Source: Flavobacteriales bacterium (GTDB lineage Bacteria > Bacteroidota > Bacteroidia > Flavobacteriales_F > PHOS-HE28). From it: a DNA stretch of 24,389 bases. The notes beneath the pieces were generated by a model, which was given only the letters and a program-made list of their open reading frames with translations, searched no databases and had not been told where the DNA came from. Below are positions 1-7,312 of the stretch, one piece after another. The stretch covers positions 1-24,389 of the forward strand of contig JADJKO010000017.1 of the NCBI GenBank assembly GCA_016705955.1. Direction: 5' to 3'. Numbering within the stretch: position 1 is the first letter of the stretch; every line of letters begins with the position of its first letter. The position numbers were made by a program, and so were the translations under genes.

Positions 1-600
1 GTCGTCGCCGGACTGAAGGAAGCGCTGCAAGTAGGCGCCGATCGCACCGTGACGAAAGCAAGCGCTGCGGACGGGTTCTGGAGCGATACGCGCATCCGCA
101 TCCCCTTTCCCGAAGAAGCGGTGAAGGTGAGAACGACCCTGATGGACCTTGGCATGAACAAGCCCGTTGAGGACTTCGAAAAGACATTGAACAAGGCTGC
201 GGAAACAGCCGCCAAGGAAGCCGTGCCGGTTTTCGTGGACGCGATCACCAGCATGACCATCGCCGATGAGCTTAACCTGCTGCGCGGCGGAGAGAACGCA
301 GCCACCGTGTTCCTGCGCGAGAAGACCAGTTCCGCGCTGCGCGCCCGCTTCATGCCCATCGTTGAACGCGCCACGAGCGAGGTGGCGTTGACCAACCACT
401 GGCAGCCCCTGGCGAACGCCTACAACGCCACGACGATACTCACCGGTGGCAAAGCGGTGGACCCCGACCTGAACGGCTACGTTGCCACCAAGGCCATGGA
501 CGGACTGTTCCTGCTGCTCGCCGAAGAGGAAAAGCGCATCCGCCAGGACCCTTTGGCGCGCACCACGGACCTGCTTCGGCGCGTGTTCGCAGGTGGATGA
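1..600 (+). CDS. DUF4197 domain-containing protein, 5' end outside window
   Basis: The frame is open from base 1 to the TGA at 598-600, so the start codon and probably an export signal lie upstream of the window; the GTG at 49 is an internal codon. The visible ~199 residues follow the DUF4197 family closely: an AGLKEALQVG opening, a GFWSDTRIRIPFPE segment, a LNLLRGGENAATVFLREKT segment and the ending DGLFLLLAEEEKRIRQDP followed by ARTTDLLRRVF. The family is made of secreted or periplasmic helical proteins of unknown biochemical role, common in Bacteroidota and Proteobacteria. The reading frame is intact, unlike the two genes that follow. No function beyond family membership can be given. Confidence 0.9.
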   Translation, partial: VVAGLKEALQVGADRTVTKASAADGFWSDTRIRIPFPEEAVKVRTTLMDLGMNKPVEDFEKTLNKAAETAAKEAVPVFVDAITSMTIADELNLLRGGENAATVFLREKTSSALRARFMPIVERATSEVALTNHWQPLANAYNATTILTGGKAVDPDLNGYVATKAMDGLFLLLAEEEKRIRQDPLARTTDLLRRVFAGG

Positions 601-679
601 GCGGGCGTGCCCGAAGGTCCCGTCCCGCTCCGGCCGCTTACTTGGCCTCGCCGGCACGCGCCCGCTGATACCATGACCG

Positions 680-1365
680 ATGGGCCTTTTCCGGAAAAGC
701 AGCTACCCCGATCCTACGGTGAACCCCGATGCCACGGAATTCGAGGTGAACAATTGGGTCCTCTCGGACTTTGTGCTGGCCAAGCTGGTGCCGGGGAGTG
801 GTGCGCCCGTTCCCGCTGAACAGGTTGATGCTGATGGCCGGAGCCGTCTGCCGCTTCAAGCCCGTGCTGATCCTGGATTGGGGCACGCACATCGGCAAAT
901 CAGCACGCGTGTTCCGCGAAACGATCAAGGCCTTCGGCGTCCCGTGCGCCATCCATTCCATCGACCTGCCAGATGATGTCCAGCACGGCGAGCACCCGAA
1001 GAACGAGCGCGGCAAATTGGTGCGTGGCATGGCCGAAGTGACCCTGCACCAGGGCGACGGCGTGACCATCGCGTTGGAGCAGTGCGCGGCGAACAAGCGG
1101 CCCGGCAATGTGCTCTTCTATGTGGACGGCGACCACAGCAAGGAGAGCGTGGTGCGGGAACTGGGCGCGATCCTCGCGCAGGTGCCCGATGCGATCGTGC
1201 TGTTGCACGACACCTTCTATCAATCCCCCGATTCCGCTTACAACATCGGTCCGTACGCCGCGATCGAAGAGGTCCTTGCTGCGCAGTCGCGGACCTACGG
1301 GACCGCGCACCACCACCGGCCTGCCCGGCAGGGATCTTGTTGTACCCATCGGCCCCAACGCCTGA
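680..1365 (+). pseudogene. Class I SAM-dependent methyltransferase, split by two single-base insertions
   Basis: Homologous sequence runs through all three frames in order. It starts at ATG 680 (MGLFRKSSYP), shifts near 796-800 where removing one G from a GGGG run restores LVPGVVRPFPLN, and shifts again near 1300-1307 to end GLPGRDLVVPIGPNA at TGA 1363-1365. The restored product is about 228 residues. It has the AdoMet-binding glycine motif DWGTHIGKSARVF, an acidic IHSIDLP strand, YVDGDHSKESVVREL and a LLHDTFYQ stretch, like class I methyltransferases of the Methyltransf_24 or CmcI-like type. The substrate is not evident. Both shifts are +1 insertions, one in a homopolymer, so a consensus error is as likely as a true pseudogene. 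The stop is 10 bases before the phosphorylase start, suggesting one operon. Confidence 0.75.
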
Positions 1366-1375
1366 TCCCTTTTCC

Positions 1376-2273
1376 ATGCACCCGATCGTACTCACCGAAC
1401 CCGGCACCGAACTCCCCCCAAGCGAACTCGTCCTGAACCCGGACGGTTCTGTCTATCACATCGCACTGCGTCCGGAACAATTGGGCGACCTGGTGCTCGT
1501 TGTCGGCGACCAGGGCCGCGTGGAGCGCATCAGCCGGCATTTCGGAACGATCCAGCACCGCGTGCGAACAGGAGTTCGTCGCGCATACCGGCGTTTATCA
1601 CGGCACGCACATCACGGCGCTGAGCACCGGCATCGGCACGGACAACATCGATATCGTGGTGGAACGGCTCGATGCGTTGGTGAACATCGACCTGGAAAAA
1701 CGGACCCCGCGCGCCGAGCATCGCGCACTGCGGATCGTCCGGATGGGCACCTGTGGCGCCTTGCAGGAGGACATCCCCGTGGACAGCAGGATCGTAAGCG
1801 CGTACGGCGTAGGGCTGGACAACGTGCTGCACTACTACGCCTATGAAAACACCGATGCGGAGAACCGGCTGTTGAACGAACTGCTCGTGCGCACGGAATG
1901 GCCGGACAACCTGCCGGTGCCTTACGTAGCTGCGGCGGACAAGGAACTGGTGGGGATCCTTGGCCATGAGAACACAGTGGGGATCACCATCACGGCCGGC
2001 GGATTCTATGGCCCGCAGGGACGGCAGCTTCGCCTGGTCCCATCCATTGCGGACCTCAACGAGCGCCTCACCGCCTTTGAGCACGAGGGCTTGCGCGCCG
2101 CCAACTTCGAGATGGAGACCAGCGCGCTCTTCGGCCTCGGCGGAATGCTGGGGCACCGGGTATGCACCGTATGCACCGTGGTGGCCAACCGGCTGCGCAA
2201 GGAATACAGCAAGGACCACCACAGCGCCGTGGACCGCATGATCACCGAAGTGCTGGAACGGGCGACGGCCTGA
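1376..2273 (+). pseudogene. Nucleoside phosphorylase (PNP/UDP family), one frameshift
   Basis: Translation from ATG 1376 (MHPIVLTEPGTELPPSELVL) runs to about 1563, where deleting one base (the C of GTGCGAACAG) joins it to the frame ending at TGA 2271-2273. The joined ~298-residue product is a phosphorylase-family nucleoside phosphorylase, which cleaves nucleosides with phosphate to a base and ribose-1-phosphate in the cytosol. Diagnostic stretches are VVGDQGRVERISRHF, ITALSTGIGTDNIDIVVE, VRMGTCGALQEDIPVDSR and the nucleoside-binding NFEMETSALFGLGG. It resembles the Bacteroidota uridine-phosphorylase-like group, but substrate preference cannot be read off. It is the third +1 shift within about 800 bases; otherwise the sequence is well conserved, which favours a sequencing error or very recent loss. 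Confidence 0.8.
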
Positions 2274-2410
2274 CAGTTCCGTTCGCTGCGTAAAGCGTAT
2301 CCGCGCAAAATTCCTGGCGGTATGGGGGTTGAGGTGAGCAGGGCCGGAAGGCCATTCCGTATTGCGTGAACTTCGGGTAGCCCCTCGAGAAGAGCGGACG
2401 ACCCGAAATG

Positions 2411-2440
2411 AAAGACCCGGAGACAATGCCCCGGGACTTT
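2411..2440 (-). terminator. Hairpin, possible terminator
   Basis: AAAGACCCGG (2411-2420) and CCGGGACTTT (2431-2440) form a 10-bp stem with one mismatch around a 10-base loop. It sits just after the stop of the T9SS-domain remnant on the minus strand and ~140 bases after the phosphorylase stop on the plus strand. There is no clean T run on either side, so termination is an inference. Confidence 0.4.
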
Positions 2441-2449
2441 CACGCGGCT

Positions 2450-2596
2450 TCACGTTACAGCTTTCACGGCGCGCTTCACGATCGGCCGGCCGTCCAGCAG
2501 CAGGGCAACGTAGTGCATGCCGGGGCTCAGTTGCCCGGTGTTCCACTCGTATTGGTACTGGCCGGCGTCATAATGGCGAAAGTCTAGCCCTCCGCG
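2450..2596 (-). pseudogene. T9SS type A sorting-domain remnant (C-terminal fragment)
   Basis: On the minus strand the frame ending at TGA (2450-2452) reads LDFRHYDAGQYQYEWNTG then QLSPGMHYVALLLDGRPIVK and RAVKAVT. The order of a Y/W-rich strand, a WNTG.L..G.Y-type turn, a hydrophobic strand and a terminal basic KRAVK is what the end of a type IX secretion C-terminal domain looks like; this domain sends cargo across the outer membrane and is then cleaved or replaced. Only the last ~45 residues are present. The frame is closed by a stop at 2636-2638 and no start or cargo domain is seen, so this is a 3' remnant of a gene removed or disrupted by rearrangement next to the IS110 element. Confidence 0.65.
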
Positions 2597-2655
2597 GGGT
2601 CTTCGTTTCGAGACCATAACGTCACTGCGTCGAGGTCATAAGAATGAGACCTATT

Positions 2656-3836
2656 CTATGTCAAAAGCAAGCGTTGTGAGAAGTTTATTTCAGGCATAAG
2701 GAACTCCAGGCATGTCAGGGCGAAGTGCCCCGACACATGTTCATGCCTGTCGTACATCGCGCTTATCCCTGGCAGGTTGCTCTCCAGCAGGCCCGCTTCC
2801 GTTTGAGCGCGATGTGCGAAGTTGCGGCTATCCGATGTCGGTTCGCGGCGACTGTTTCGCGCCTCGTAAGGCTTGTTGTTCCGGATCACGGCACAGATGC
2901 GATGCACGAGCTTGTTGCGCACGGCATTGACCACTAGGATGGGCTTCTTTGCCTTCCGGCACGTTTGCGCTCGTAGTACTGGCGTAGCTCGCCGGGTTCG
3001 CGCACTCTCACCAGACCGGACATGTGAAGTAAGGTCTTGAGCGATTTATCAGCTTGATGCGACGCTTGTGTTCGTCCGCGTACGCTGCTGCCTGAGCTGC
3101 GCTCGAGGGCGCCACGCCGGCATGGCAGGAGAGTTGGCGCGGCGTGTTGAAGCGCGCGAAGCCATCGGTGAAGGCCACCAGATATGCGGCCAGCTGAGGG
3201 CCAACGCCGGGTATGGTGCGCAACAGATCGTACTGCCGCTGGGTCTGCGGGTCAGCCTTGATCTCATCAAGGATCAAGTCGTCCACATGGGCCACGAGCT
3301 TGTCTTCAAGCTTGATGCGCCGTTCGTCCATGCGGTCGAACTCGATGTACTTGGCGGTCCATGTAACGGTTCAGGTCCGTGATGTGGGTCTATGCCCGAG
3401 CCCGGCTGCGCACCAGGTGCTTCCTGCGAGTGATCGGATGCTTGAGCCGGTCAGCTTCAGGTTCTGCGCGGTGAACAACCTGGCTTTCTCATGGAAGGTG
3501 CGCGCGTATTGCGCGATGCAGGGCATCCACCTTGTCGTTCTTCACCCGCTTGATGCCCATGCTCTGCAGGATGTCGTTGGGGGTGCCAACCAAGCGCGCC
3601 ACTGTTGCGCAACCACCATGTTCAAGAGCATCCAGGGTATAGTGCCCGGTGGCCTCCATGCGGGTCAGGGCTCCGCTCGGGCATTACCCCGTACCGTTTG
3701 CGCCAAGCGCCCATCAGCTTCATCACCGTCTTGCGTTCGTTGTCCACCTGGGCGCTCTCCAGATGCGTTCCTTCTCATCCAGCAAGGCGAAGTCCAGTGT
3801 CGCGCTGCTCACATCAATGCCGATCCAGTGTTCCAT
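2656..3836 (-). pseudogene. IS110-family transposase, multiply frameshifted
   Basis: The start ATG at 3834-3836 opens MEHWIGIDVSSATLDFALLD, the first catalytic strand of the DEDD (RuvC-like) domain. Later DEDD-domain pieces appear in other frames: RMEATGHYTLDALEHG and MGIKRVKNDKVDA. The C-terminal Transposase_20 domain is seen at about 3080-3331 (LLRTIPGVGPQLAAYLVAF, FNTPRQLSCHAGVAP), and its tail at 2880-3045 (MSGLVRVREPGELRQYYERK, then VVNAVRNKLVHRICAVIRNN in another frame). I count at least five frame changes, so no functional DEDD recombinase can be made. The reading below ~2860 to the stop at 2656 is open but I do not recognise it. The intact enzyme would catalyse RNA-guided insertion. 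Confidence 0.85.
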
Positions 3837-3894
3837 CTCCAGTTACTTTTGGGTTACACAAAACAATCGCTGGAGAGGTGGGCGACTGGTCCGA

Positions 3895-4150
3895 TGCTCC
3901 ATGACTCTAATAGGCCCTCACGCCTACAATTCTATCCGAGCCTAGGGCCTGAGATGACCGTGGGTACCGATAGGTCTCATAGGGCTTGTTCCCTACCTGC
4001 AACTGTTGGTTCACCCACGGCCAGGCTCAGTTCTCTTCAGTTATCTATCCCCGACAAGGAAACTATCCCTCATCGACGGTGCAACACTAGAGCCTGCTTT
4101 GCGCGGCAGGGTTCACGCTCATCACGCACAAATCCAGCGTGCGTGTGAGA
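3895..4150 (-). ncRNA. Candidate bridge RNA region of the IS110 element
   Basis: This non-coding stretch lies between the inferred element end and the transposase start, on the transposase strand, where IS110-group elements related to IS621 encode their bridge RNA. Visible structure in transcript order: a stem at 4118-4149 (11 bp with one bulge, 9-base loop), a short CCTGC/GCAGG stem at 4095-4108, a hairpin with arms GAGACC and GGTcatCTC around 3950-3978, and a 7-bp stem AGGCCCT/AGGGCCT (3912-3918 with 3944-3950) closing a 25-base loop. The 3970-3980 strand is complementary to the reconstructed target, and CTCA at 3950-3953 matches the other side. The ends of the RNA are not known. No folding program was run. 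Confidence 0.5.
4118..4149 (-). other. Strong stem-loop downstream of the WYL-type regulator gene
   Basis: CACGCAC (4123-4129) pairs with GTGCGTG (4139-4145), extended by CTCA (4118-4121) with TGAG (4146-4149) across one bulged T. It could be the 5' stem-loop of the putative bridge RNA, or a hairpin ending the regulator transcript, which stops 48 bases upstream. No T tract follows it on the minus strand, which weakens the terminator reading. Confidence 0.5.
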
Positions 4151-4196
4151 TCAACTCCACAGGTTTTGCGTGGTCACTCCGTAGTGGTCAAAAAAT

Positions 4197-5000
4197 CTAA
4201 CCAAGACCTATGTCGCGTAGCACTGATAGGACACGACCAAACTCCTGTCTCATTCTCCAACGCTTACGCCAACTCAGTGATGGTGTGTCGAAAGAAGACC
4301 GTTGCTCCAAAAGGTACCACCGAGCTAGTTCATCTGGTGAAAGTCCTTGTGGTGGCTTCGGAGCTCGTTGCTCCATAACAGTAGGAAGGTCTTTCGGAAC
4401 GTATTCAGCTAGCGGTTCACTCACGGCCGCAGGCCCTACCTGCTGCCTTGGTTCTCGGAGTTTTAGGTTCGTGCGGAATCGCACTTCATCCCTCTCTGTA
4501 ATACGTGCCCAAGTCGCAACTTCATCATCGAGCAACAACGCTCGAATTGCTTTGAGTCTAGTGCTATCAATATCCATGTACTGAATGCATTCCCAGGCCG
4601 ATCGAGCTCTTTCTTGCAATCGAGCTAGATCCTGCTGAACTATAAGTAGCTCCTGTTTCTCCTCACCGGCATGGAAGAGTGAGAATCCATGCTCAGAGTA
4701 CCTGTAGAATCCTTGCACACACGAGATCTCCGCCTCTCGGCCGAGAACTACACCTTCCCTCAGTGCCCGGATATCATTGAAGAATGTCTTCTCGGACAAT
4801 CGTCTATCGTTACCGGTGACACGATTGACGGCATCTGAGCAGCGGCCTATGAGTTCCGCTTTGTTCATACTGAACTTGGACAGGCAGCGGTCCAATGTCA
4901 CATAGCGGACTAATGCGTGTTGGTGCTGAGCCACATCCAGTGTTATTTGCGCCAAGATGTATAGGTTTTTCGAGCGCTGCAAGCTCGTTGCAGTAACCAT
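4197..5000 (-). CDS. WYL-type regulator N-terminal-domain protein, no WYL domain
   Basis: The 267-residue product starts at ATG 4998-5000. Residues ~25-130 match the N-terminal part of Bacteroidota WYL-domain regulators: ALVRYVTLDRCLSKFSMNKA, then LSEKTFFNDIRALRE in the recognition-helix position, then FYRYSEHGFSLFHAGEEKQE. This is a winged-helix DNA-binding domain. The second half (~150-267) has no WYL pattern; it is charged and proline-containing (EQRAPKPPQGLSPDELARWY) and I do not recognise it. It is therefore probably a DNA-binding protein with a different partner or sensor region. It is divergent from the secreted HNH gene and could control it; that is inference. The last codons (GLG-stop) appear to come from the IS110 end. 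Composition is more AT-rich than the core genes. Confidence 0.6.
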   Translation of the reverse strand: MVTATSLQRSKNLYILAQITLDVAQHQHALVRYVTLDRCLSKFSMNKAELIGRCSDAVNRVTGNDRRLSEKTFFNDIRALREGVVLGREAEISCVQGFYRYSEHGFSLFHAGEEKQELLIVQQDLARLQERARSAWECIQYMDIDSTRLKAIRALLLDDEVATWARITERDEVRFRTNLKLREPRQQVGPAAVSEPLAEYVPKDLPTVMEQRAPKPPQGLSPDELARWYLLEQRSSFDTPSLSWRKRWRMRQEFGRVLSVLRDIGLG

Positions 5001-5022
5001 GCTGAGCTTTGCCTCGGTAACA

Positions 5023-5051
5023 CTAACCTATGTCCCATGTTCAAGCACAAA
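5023..5051 (-). promoter_or_regulatory. Predicted Bacteroidota promoter for the WYL-type regulator gene
   Basis: On the minus strand TTTG (5048-5051) is followed after 17 bases by TAGGTTAG (5023-5030), one mismatch from TAnnTTTG. Spacing fits the Bacteroidota -33/-7 pattern and leaves a leader of roughly 20 bases before the ATG at 5000. Confidence 0.45.
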
Positions 5052-5142
5052 CCGACACCTCGCTAGCTGACTGGAAACCTTGATTGCCACTGAACCCACA
5101 CCATCCACCTGTCTGCTTCCAACCCCAAAAACCCTAGAACCC

Positions 5143-5631
5143 ATGAACCGCTTCCTTTCGACCCTCCTCTTGTGCGTGATGACAGTTCTGTCAATTGCCC
5201 AAGACACGTACTCCGTCGGCTCGACGGAGTACTACTACAACCGGACCTATTCTACCACGGGGCTTCCGATGGTCAAACGGAGCGAAGCGAACCGGGCTGC
5301 ATTCCTAAGGAGCCAAGGATACGCCTCGGTGCCAATTGGCTACGAAGTCGATCACATTATCCCTCTCTCGCAAGGAGGAACGGATGATCCGTCGAACATG
5401 CAGCTCCTGACAATCGAGGAGCACGACCGGAAAACCGCACAAGAGCGAGCTAGGAGTACAAGTACGACCTACCGTAGTGTCCCGTCCTATCGCTCAAGCT
5501 ACAGTCCGACGCCACGGTACACTACACCGACCAGCTACGGCACACCGAATCGAACGATTCAAACTGGTCCTCGCGGCGGGCAGTATTACATCAATAGGAA
5601 CGGCAACAAGACGTATATCAGGAAGAAGTAG
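5143..5631 (+). CDS. Secreted HNH endonuclease-like protein
   Basis: The ATG at 5143 is chosen over an in-frame upstream start near 5080 because it gives a clean signal peptide, MNRFLSTLLLCVMTVLSIAQ, with cleavage expected near residue 20. The 162-residue product has an HNH nuclease core at about 65-100: YEVDHIIPLSQGGTDDPSNM followed by QLLTIEEHDRKTA, which supplies the catalytic DH pair, the Asn and the distal His. A Ser/Thr/Tyr/Pro-rich linker follows. The C-terminal ~20 residues (GPRGGQYYINRNGNKTYI) form a small basic GG-x-YY module seen at the ends of other nuclease-like and viral proteins (PBCV basic adaptor-like). It would act in the periplasm or outside the cell on DNA. No immunity gene is obvious; the next gene encodes a small membrane protein. 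Confidence 0.75.
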   Translation: MNRFLSTLLLCVMTVLSIAQDTYSVGSTEYYYNRTYSTTGLPMVKRSEANRAAFLRSQGYASVPIGYEVDHIIPLSQGGTDDPSNMQLLTIEEHDRKTAQERARSTSTTYRSVPSYRSSYSPTPRYTTPTSYGTPNRTIQTGPRGGQYYINRNGNKTYIRKK

Positions 5632-5710
5632 CGCCCGCAACGGTGAACTGTAGGTCTTTGACACTTGCTCCCTATAGTGCAAACCCATTTCCGGACGAGT
5701 CACAATGCCG

Positions 5711-5740
5711 TTGACCGGAATCGCTTATCCCGTAATCTTG
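5711..5740 (+). promoter_or_regulatory. Predicted promoter for the small membrane protein gene
   Basis: TTGACC begins at 5711 and TAATCTTG (5733-5740) follows TTG after 19 bases, one mismatch from the Bacteroidota TAnnTTTG -7 box. The ATG at 5775 would then have a leader of about 28 bases. Confidence 0.45.
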
Positions 5741-5774
5741 CATATAACGTGGCACTTCAAGCAGTTCAAACCAA

Positions 5775-6179
5775 ATGGACAGACGCATCTCGTACTGGGT
5801 CACATTCATTGCAACCTTAGCAGCTTGCTTCATGTTCGGACTTCCGCTAACGCGAACCAGCATGCGATGGACCGCAGGTTTGGAATTAGCGCCTGACCTG
5901 AAGAGTACATACATTATGTTTTGGGCTTTCATGTACTTCGGCATTGTGCTATTCTTAGGTTGGCTACCGATGCACAACAAACGCGAAGGTCAGGCAACTG
6001 TGCAAACAATTGTGATAGGCGTGCAGGCATTTTGCGCCTTAATAGCATTGGGAGATGATTATGACGGGAGAAGGGTCGAGGCACTAATGTTTCCAGTTCT
6101 ATATTCCCTAATTGTGGTTGGTGTCTTTTGGTATATGAGGAAGGTCGATCGCGAAAGGCAGAATGACGTGATTCCTTAG
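5775..6179 (+). CDS. Small four-helix membrane protein, unknown
   Basis: The 134-residue product (MDRRISYWVTFIATLAACFM...) has four hydrophobic stretches, at about residues 7-25, 46-64, 77-93 and 105-120, separated by short charged loops and ended by a charged tail (RKVDRERQNDVIP). This predicts a polytopic inner-membrane protein. I do not recognise a family. It has its own predicted promoter and lies 143 bases after the secreted HNH gene; an immunity role for that nuclease is possible but nothing in the sequence demonstrates it. The gene is distinctly AT-richer than the core genes (26 of 60 bases are G or C in 6001-6060), which fits acquisition by transfer. Confidence 0.6.
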   Translation: MDRRISYWVTFIATLAACFMFGLPLTRTSMRWTAGLELAPDLKSTYIMFWAFMYFGIVLFLGWLPMHNKREGQATVQTIVIGVQAFCALIALGDDYDGRRVEALMFPVLYSLIVVGVFWYMRKVDRERQNDVIP

Positions 6180-6185
6180 ACCGGC

Positions 6186-6291
6186 GCAGGGTCTTCGTTG
6201 ATCGCTCACCACCTCGAATATCTCCTAGACAGGCGCAGGGTCTTGGTTAATTGTCCTTCTTGGCGAATATCCCCGCAGCGGTCTTCCGTCC
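6186..6291 (+). repeat. Intergenic repeat, copy 1 (with a duplicated 5' part)
   Basis: GGCGCAGGGTCTT occurs at 6183-6195 and again at 6232-6244. The second copy leads, at a spacing like that of copy 2, into a 23-bp block at 6269-6291 that is identical to 7345-7367. The full unit is ~55 bases (6238-6291). The first 5' part (AGGGTCTTC..TGATCGCTCAC) is the closer match to copy 2, so this site looks like one and a half units. Confidence 0.7.
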
Positions 6292-6452
6292 ACGGAGACC
6301 TGCCGCAGCTTAGCGCCGCGAAGACTGAGCTAGTTGGAGGTGGCAAGCGAATACTTCTTCGTAGTTCATCGAATGGTGATCGATGAATGCAGACACGGAA
6401 GTGTCGAATCACCCTTGTATCATTGCTAGTACCACCACAACAATCCGGGCTA

Positions 6453-7304
6453 ATGGGTAATTGCAGGTATTGCGGAAAGCCGGCGGGGCTTCTCCGATCA
6501 AAGCATCGAGAATGTGAACAAGCTGAACATGGCCGATTGGCTGCGGTGAAGGATCTATGGGATAAGGTCGCGGGAGCGATCACTAAGTCCATCCATTTGT
6601 CGGAGGATCACTCTGGACTGAGTGCGCTTATGAAACAAATTGAGGATTCGCCGCACTTTTCTGCAACTGATGTCCGGAGGATGTTGATCCAAGGGTGGGA
6701 AGAAAGCGTGAACGATTTTCTCGAAGATGGGATCATCGACGCTGGAGAAGAACAGAGGCTCGTCGGATTCATGAAGGCGTTCGATCTGACGGAAAAGGAT
6801 CTTGACTCGAACGGAGCACATTCCAAAGTTGTGAAGTCGACTGTTCTTCGCGATCTGTTCGAGGGAACTGTCCCGCAACGGATGCGGTATGATCAAAACT
6901 TGCCGATCAATTTGAAGAAGGGAGAAAAGGTGGTCTGGATATTCGCCGGTTGCAATTATTTGGAGGATAAGACCATGCGACAATATGTTGGCGGCTCCAG
7001 AGGAGCGAGCGTCAAGGTCATGAATGGTTTGTACTACCGGGTCGGTTCCTTCAAGGGACAAACGATCAGTACCACAGAACGTGTACTCGTCGACAAAGGC
7101 CTAGTGGTGATCACTGATAAGAACATCTACTTCGCTGGGCCGAGCAAGAGTTTGCGGATCCCCTACGAAAAGATCGTTTCGTTCCTTCCTTTTGAAGATG
7201 GTGTCGGTGTGATCCGAGATACGCAGACCGCGAAGCCACAGGTCTTCGTAACCGGTGATGGTTGGTTCTCTTACAACTTGATCACCAACTTGGCCAAACT
7301 CTAA
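6453..7304 (+). CDS. Zinc-finger plus PH/GRAM-like domain protein, unknown
   Basis: ATG 6453 is preferred to the in-frame ATG at 6387, because the protein then opens MGNCRYCGKPAGLLRSKHRE directly with a C-x2-C-x10-H-x2-C zinc-binding motif. The product is 283 residues. Residues ~30-130 are helical and charged, including a segment like the TerB/SHOCT-type EDGIIDAGEEQRLVGFMKAF. Residues ~150-283 are strand-rich (LKKGEKVVWIFAGCNYLED, ERVLVDKGLVVITDKNIYFA, LRIPYEKIVSFLPFEDGVGV) and resemble bacterial PH or GRAM-like domains. It has no signal peptide or membrane segment, so it is probably cytosolic. Homologous architectures occur as hypothetical proteins in phage and accessory regions; no activity can be assigned. 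The gene is bracketed by two copies of the ~55-bp repeat. Confidence 0.65.
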   Translation: MGNCRYCGKPAGLLRSKHRECEQAEHGRLAAVKDLWDKVAGAITKSIHLSEDHSGLSALMKQIEDSPHFSATDVRRMLIQGWEESVNDFLEDGIIDAGEEQRLVGFMKAFDLTEKDLDSNGAHSKVVKSTVLRDLFEGTVPQRMRYDQNLPINLKKGEKVVWIFAGCNYLEDKTMRQYVGGSRGASVKVMNGLYYRVGSFKGQTISTTERVLVDKGLVVITDKNIYFAGPSKSLRIPYEKIVSFLPFEDGVGVIRDTQTAKPQVFVTGDGWFSYNLITNLAKL

Positions 7305-7312
7305 TCTTGAGT

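Larger units (their letters stand above)
2647..4205 (-). mobile_element. IS110-family insertion sequence, decayed
   Basis: The element is transcribed on the minus strand: a ~360-base non-coding leader (3837-4205), then a broken transposase. Ends are inferred from an 8-bp word, AGACCTAT on the plus strand, at 2647-2654 and 4204-4211. In the element's sense this reads ATAGGTCT, and its CT would be the core dinucleotide typical of IS110 family recombination. The implied size of ~1.56 kb is at the upper end for the family. There are no long terminal inverted repeats, as expected for IS110. The 4204 end lies inside the last codons of the WYL-type regulator gene. Confidence 0.55.

Noticed and set aside
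3213..4148. Plus-strand 311-residue reading across the IS110 element
   Set aside because: It is antisense to clear transposase motifs, and its residues show no domain pattern.
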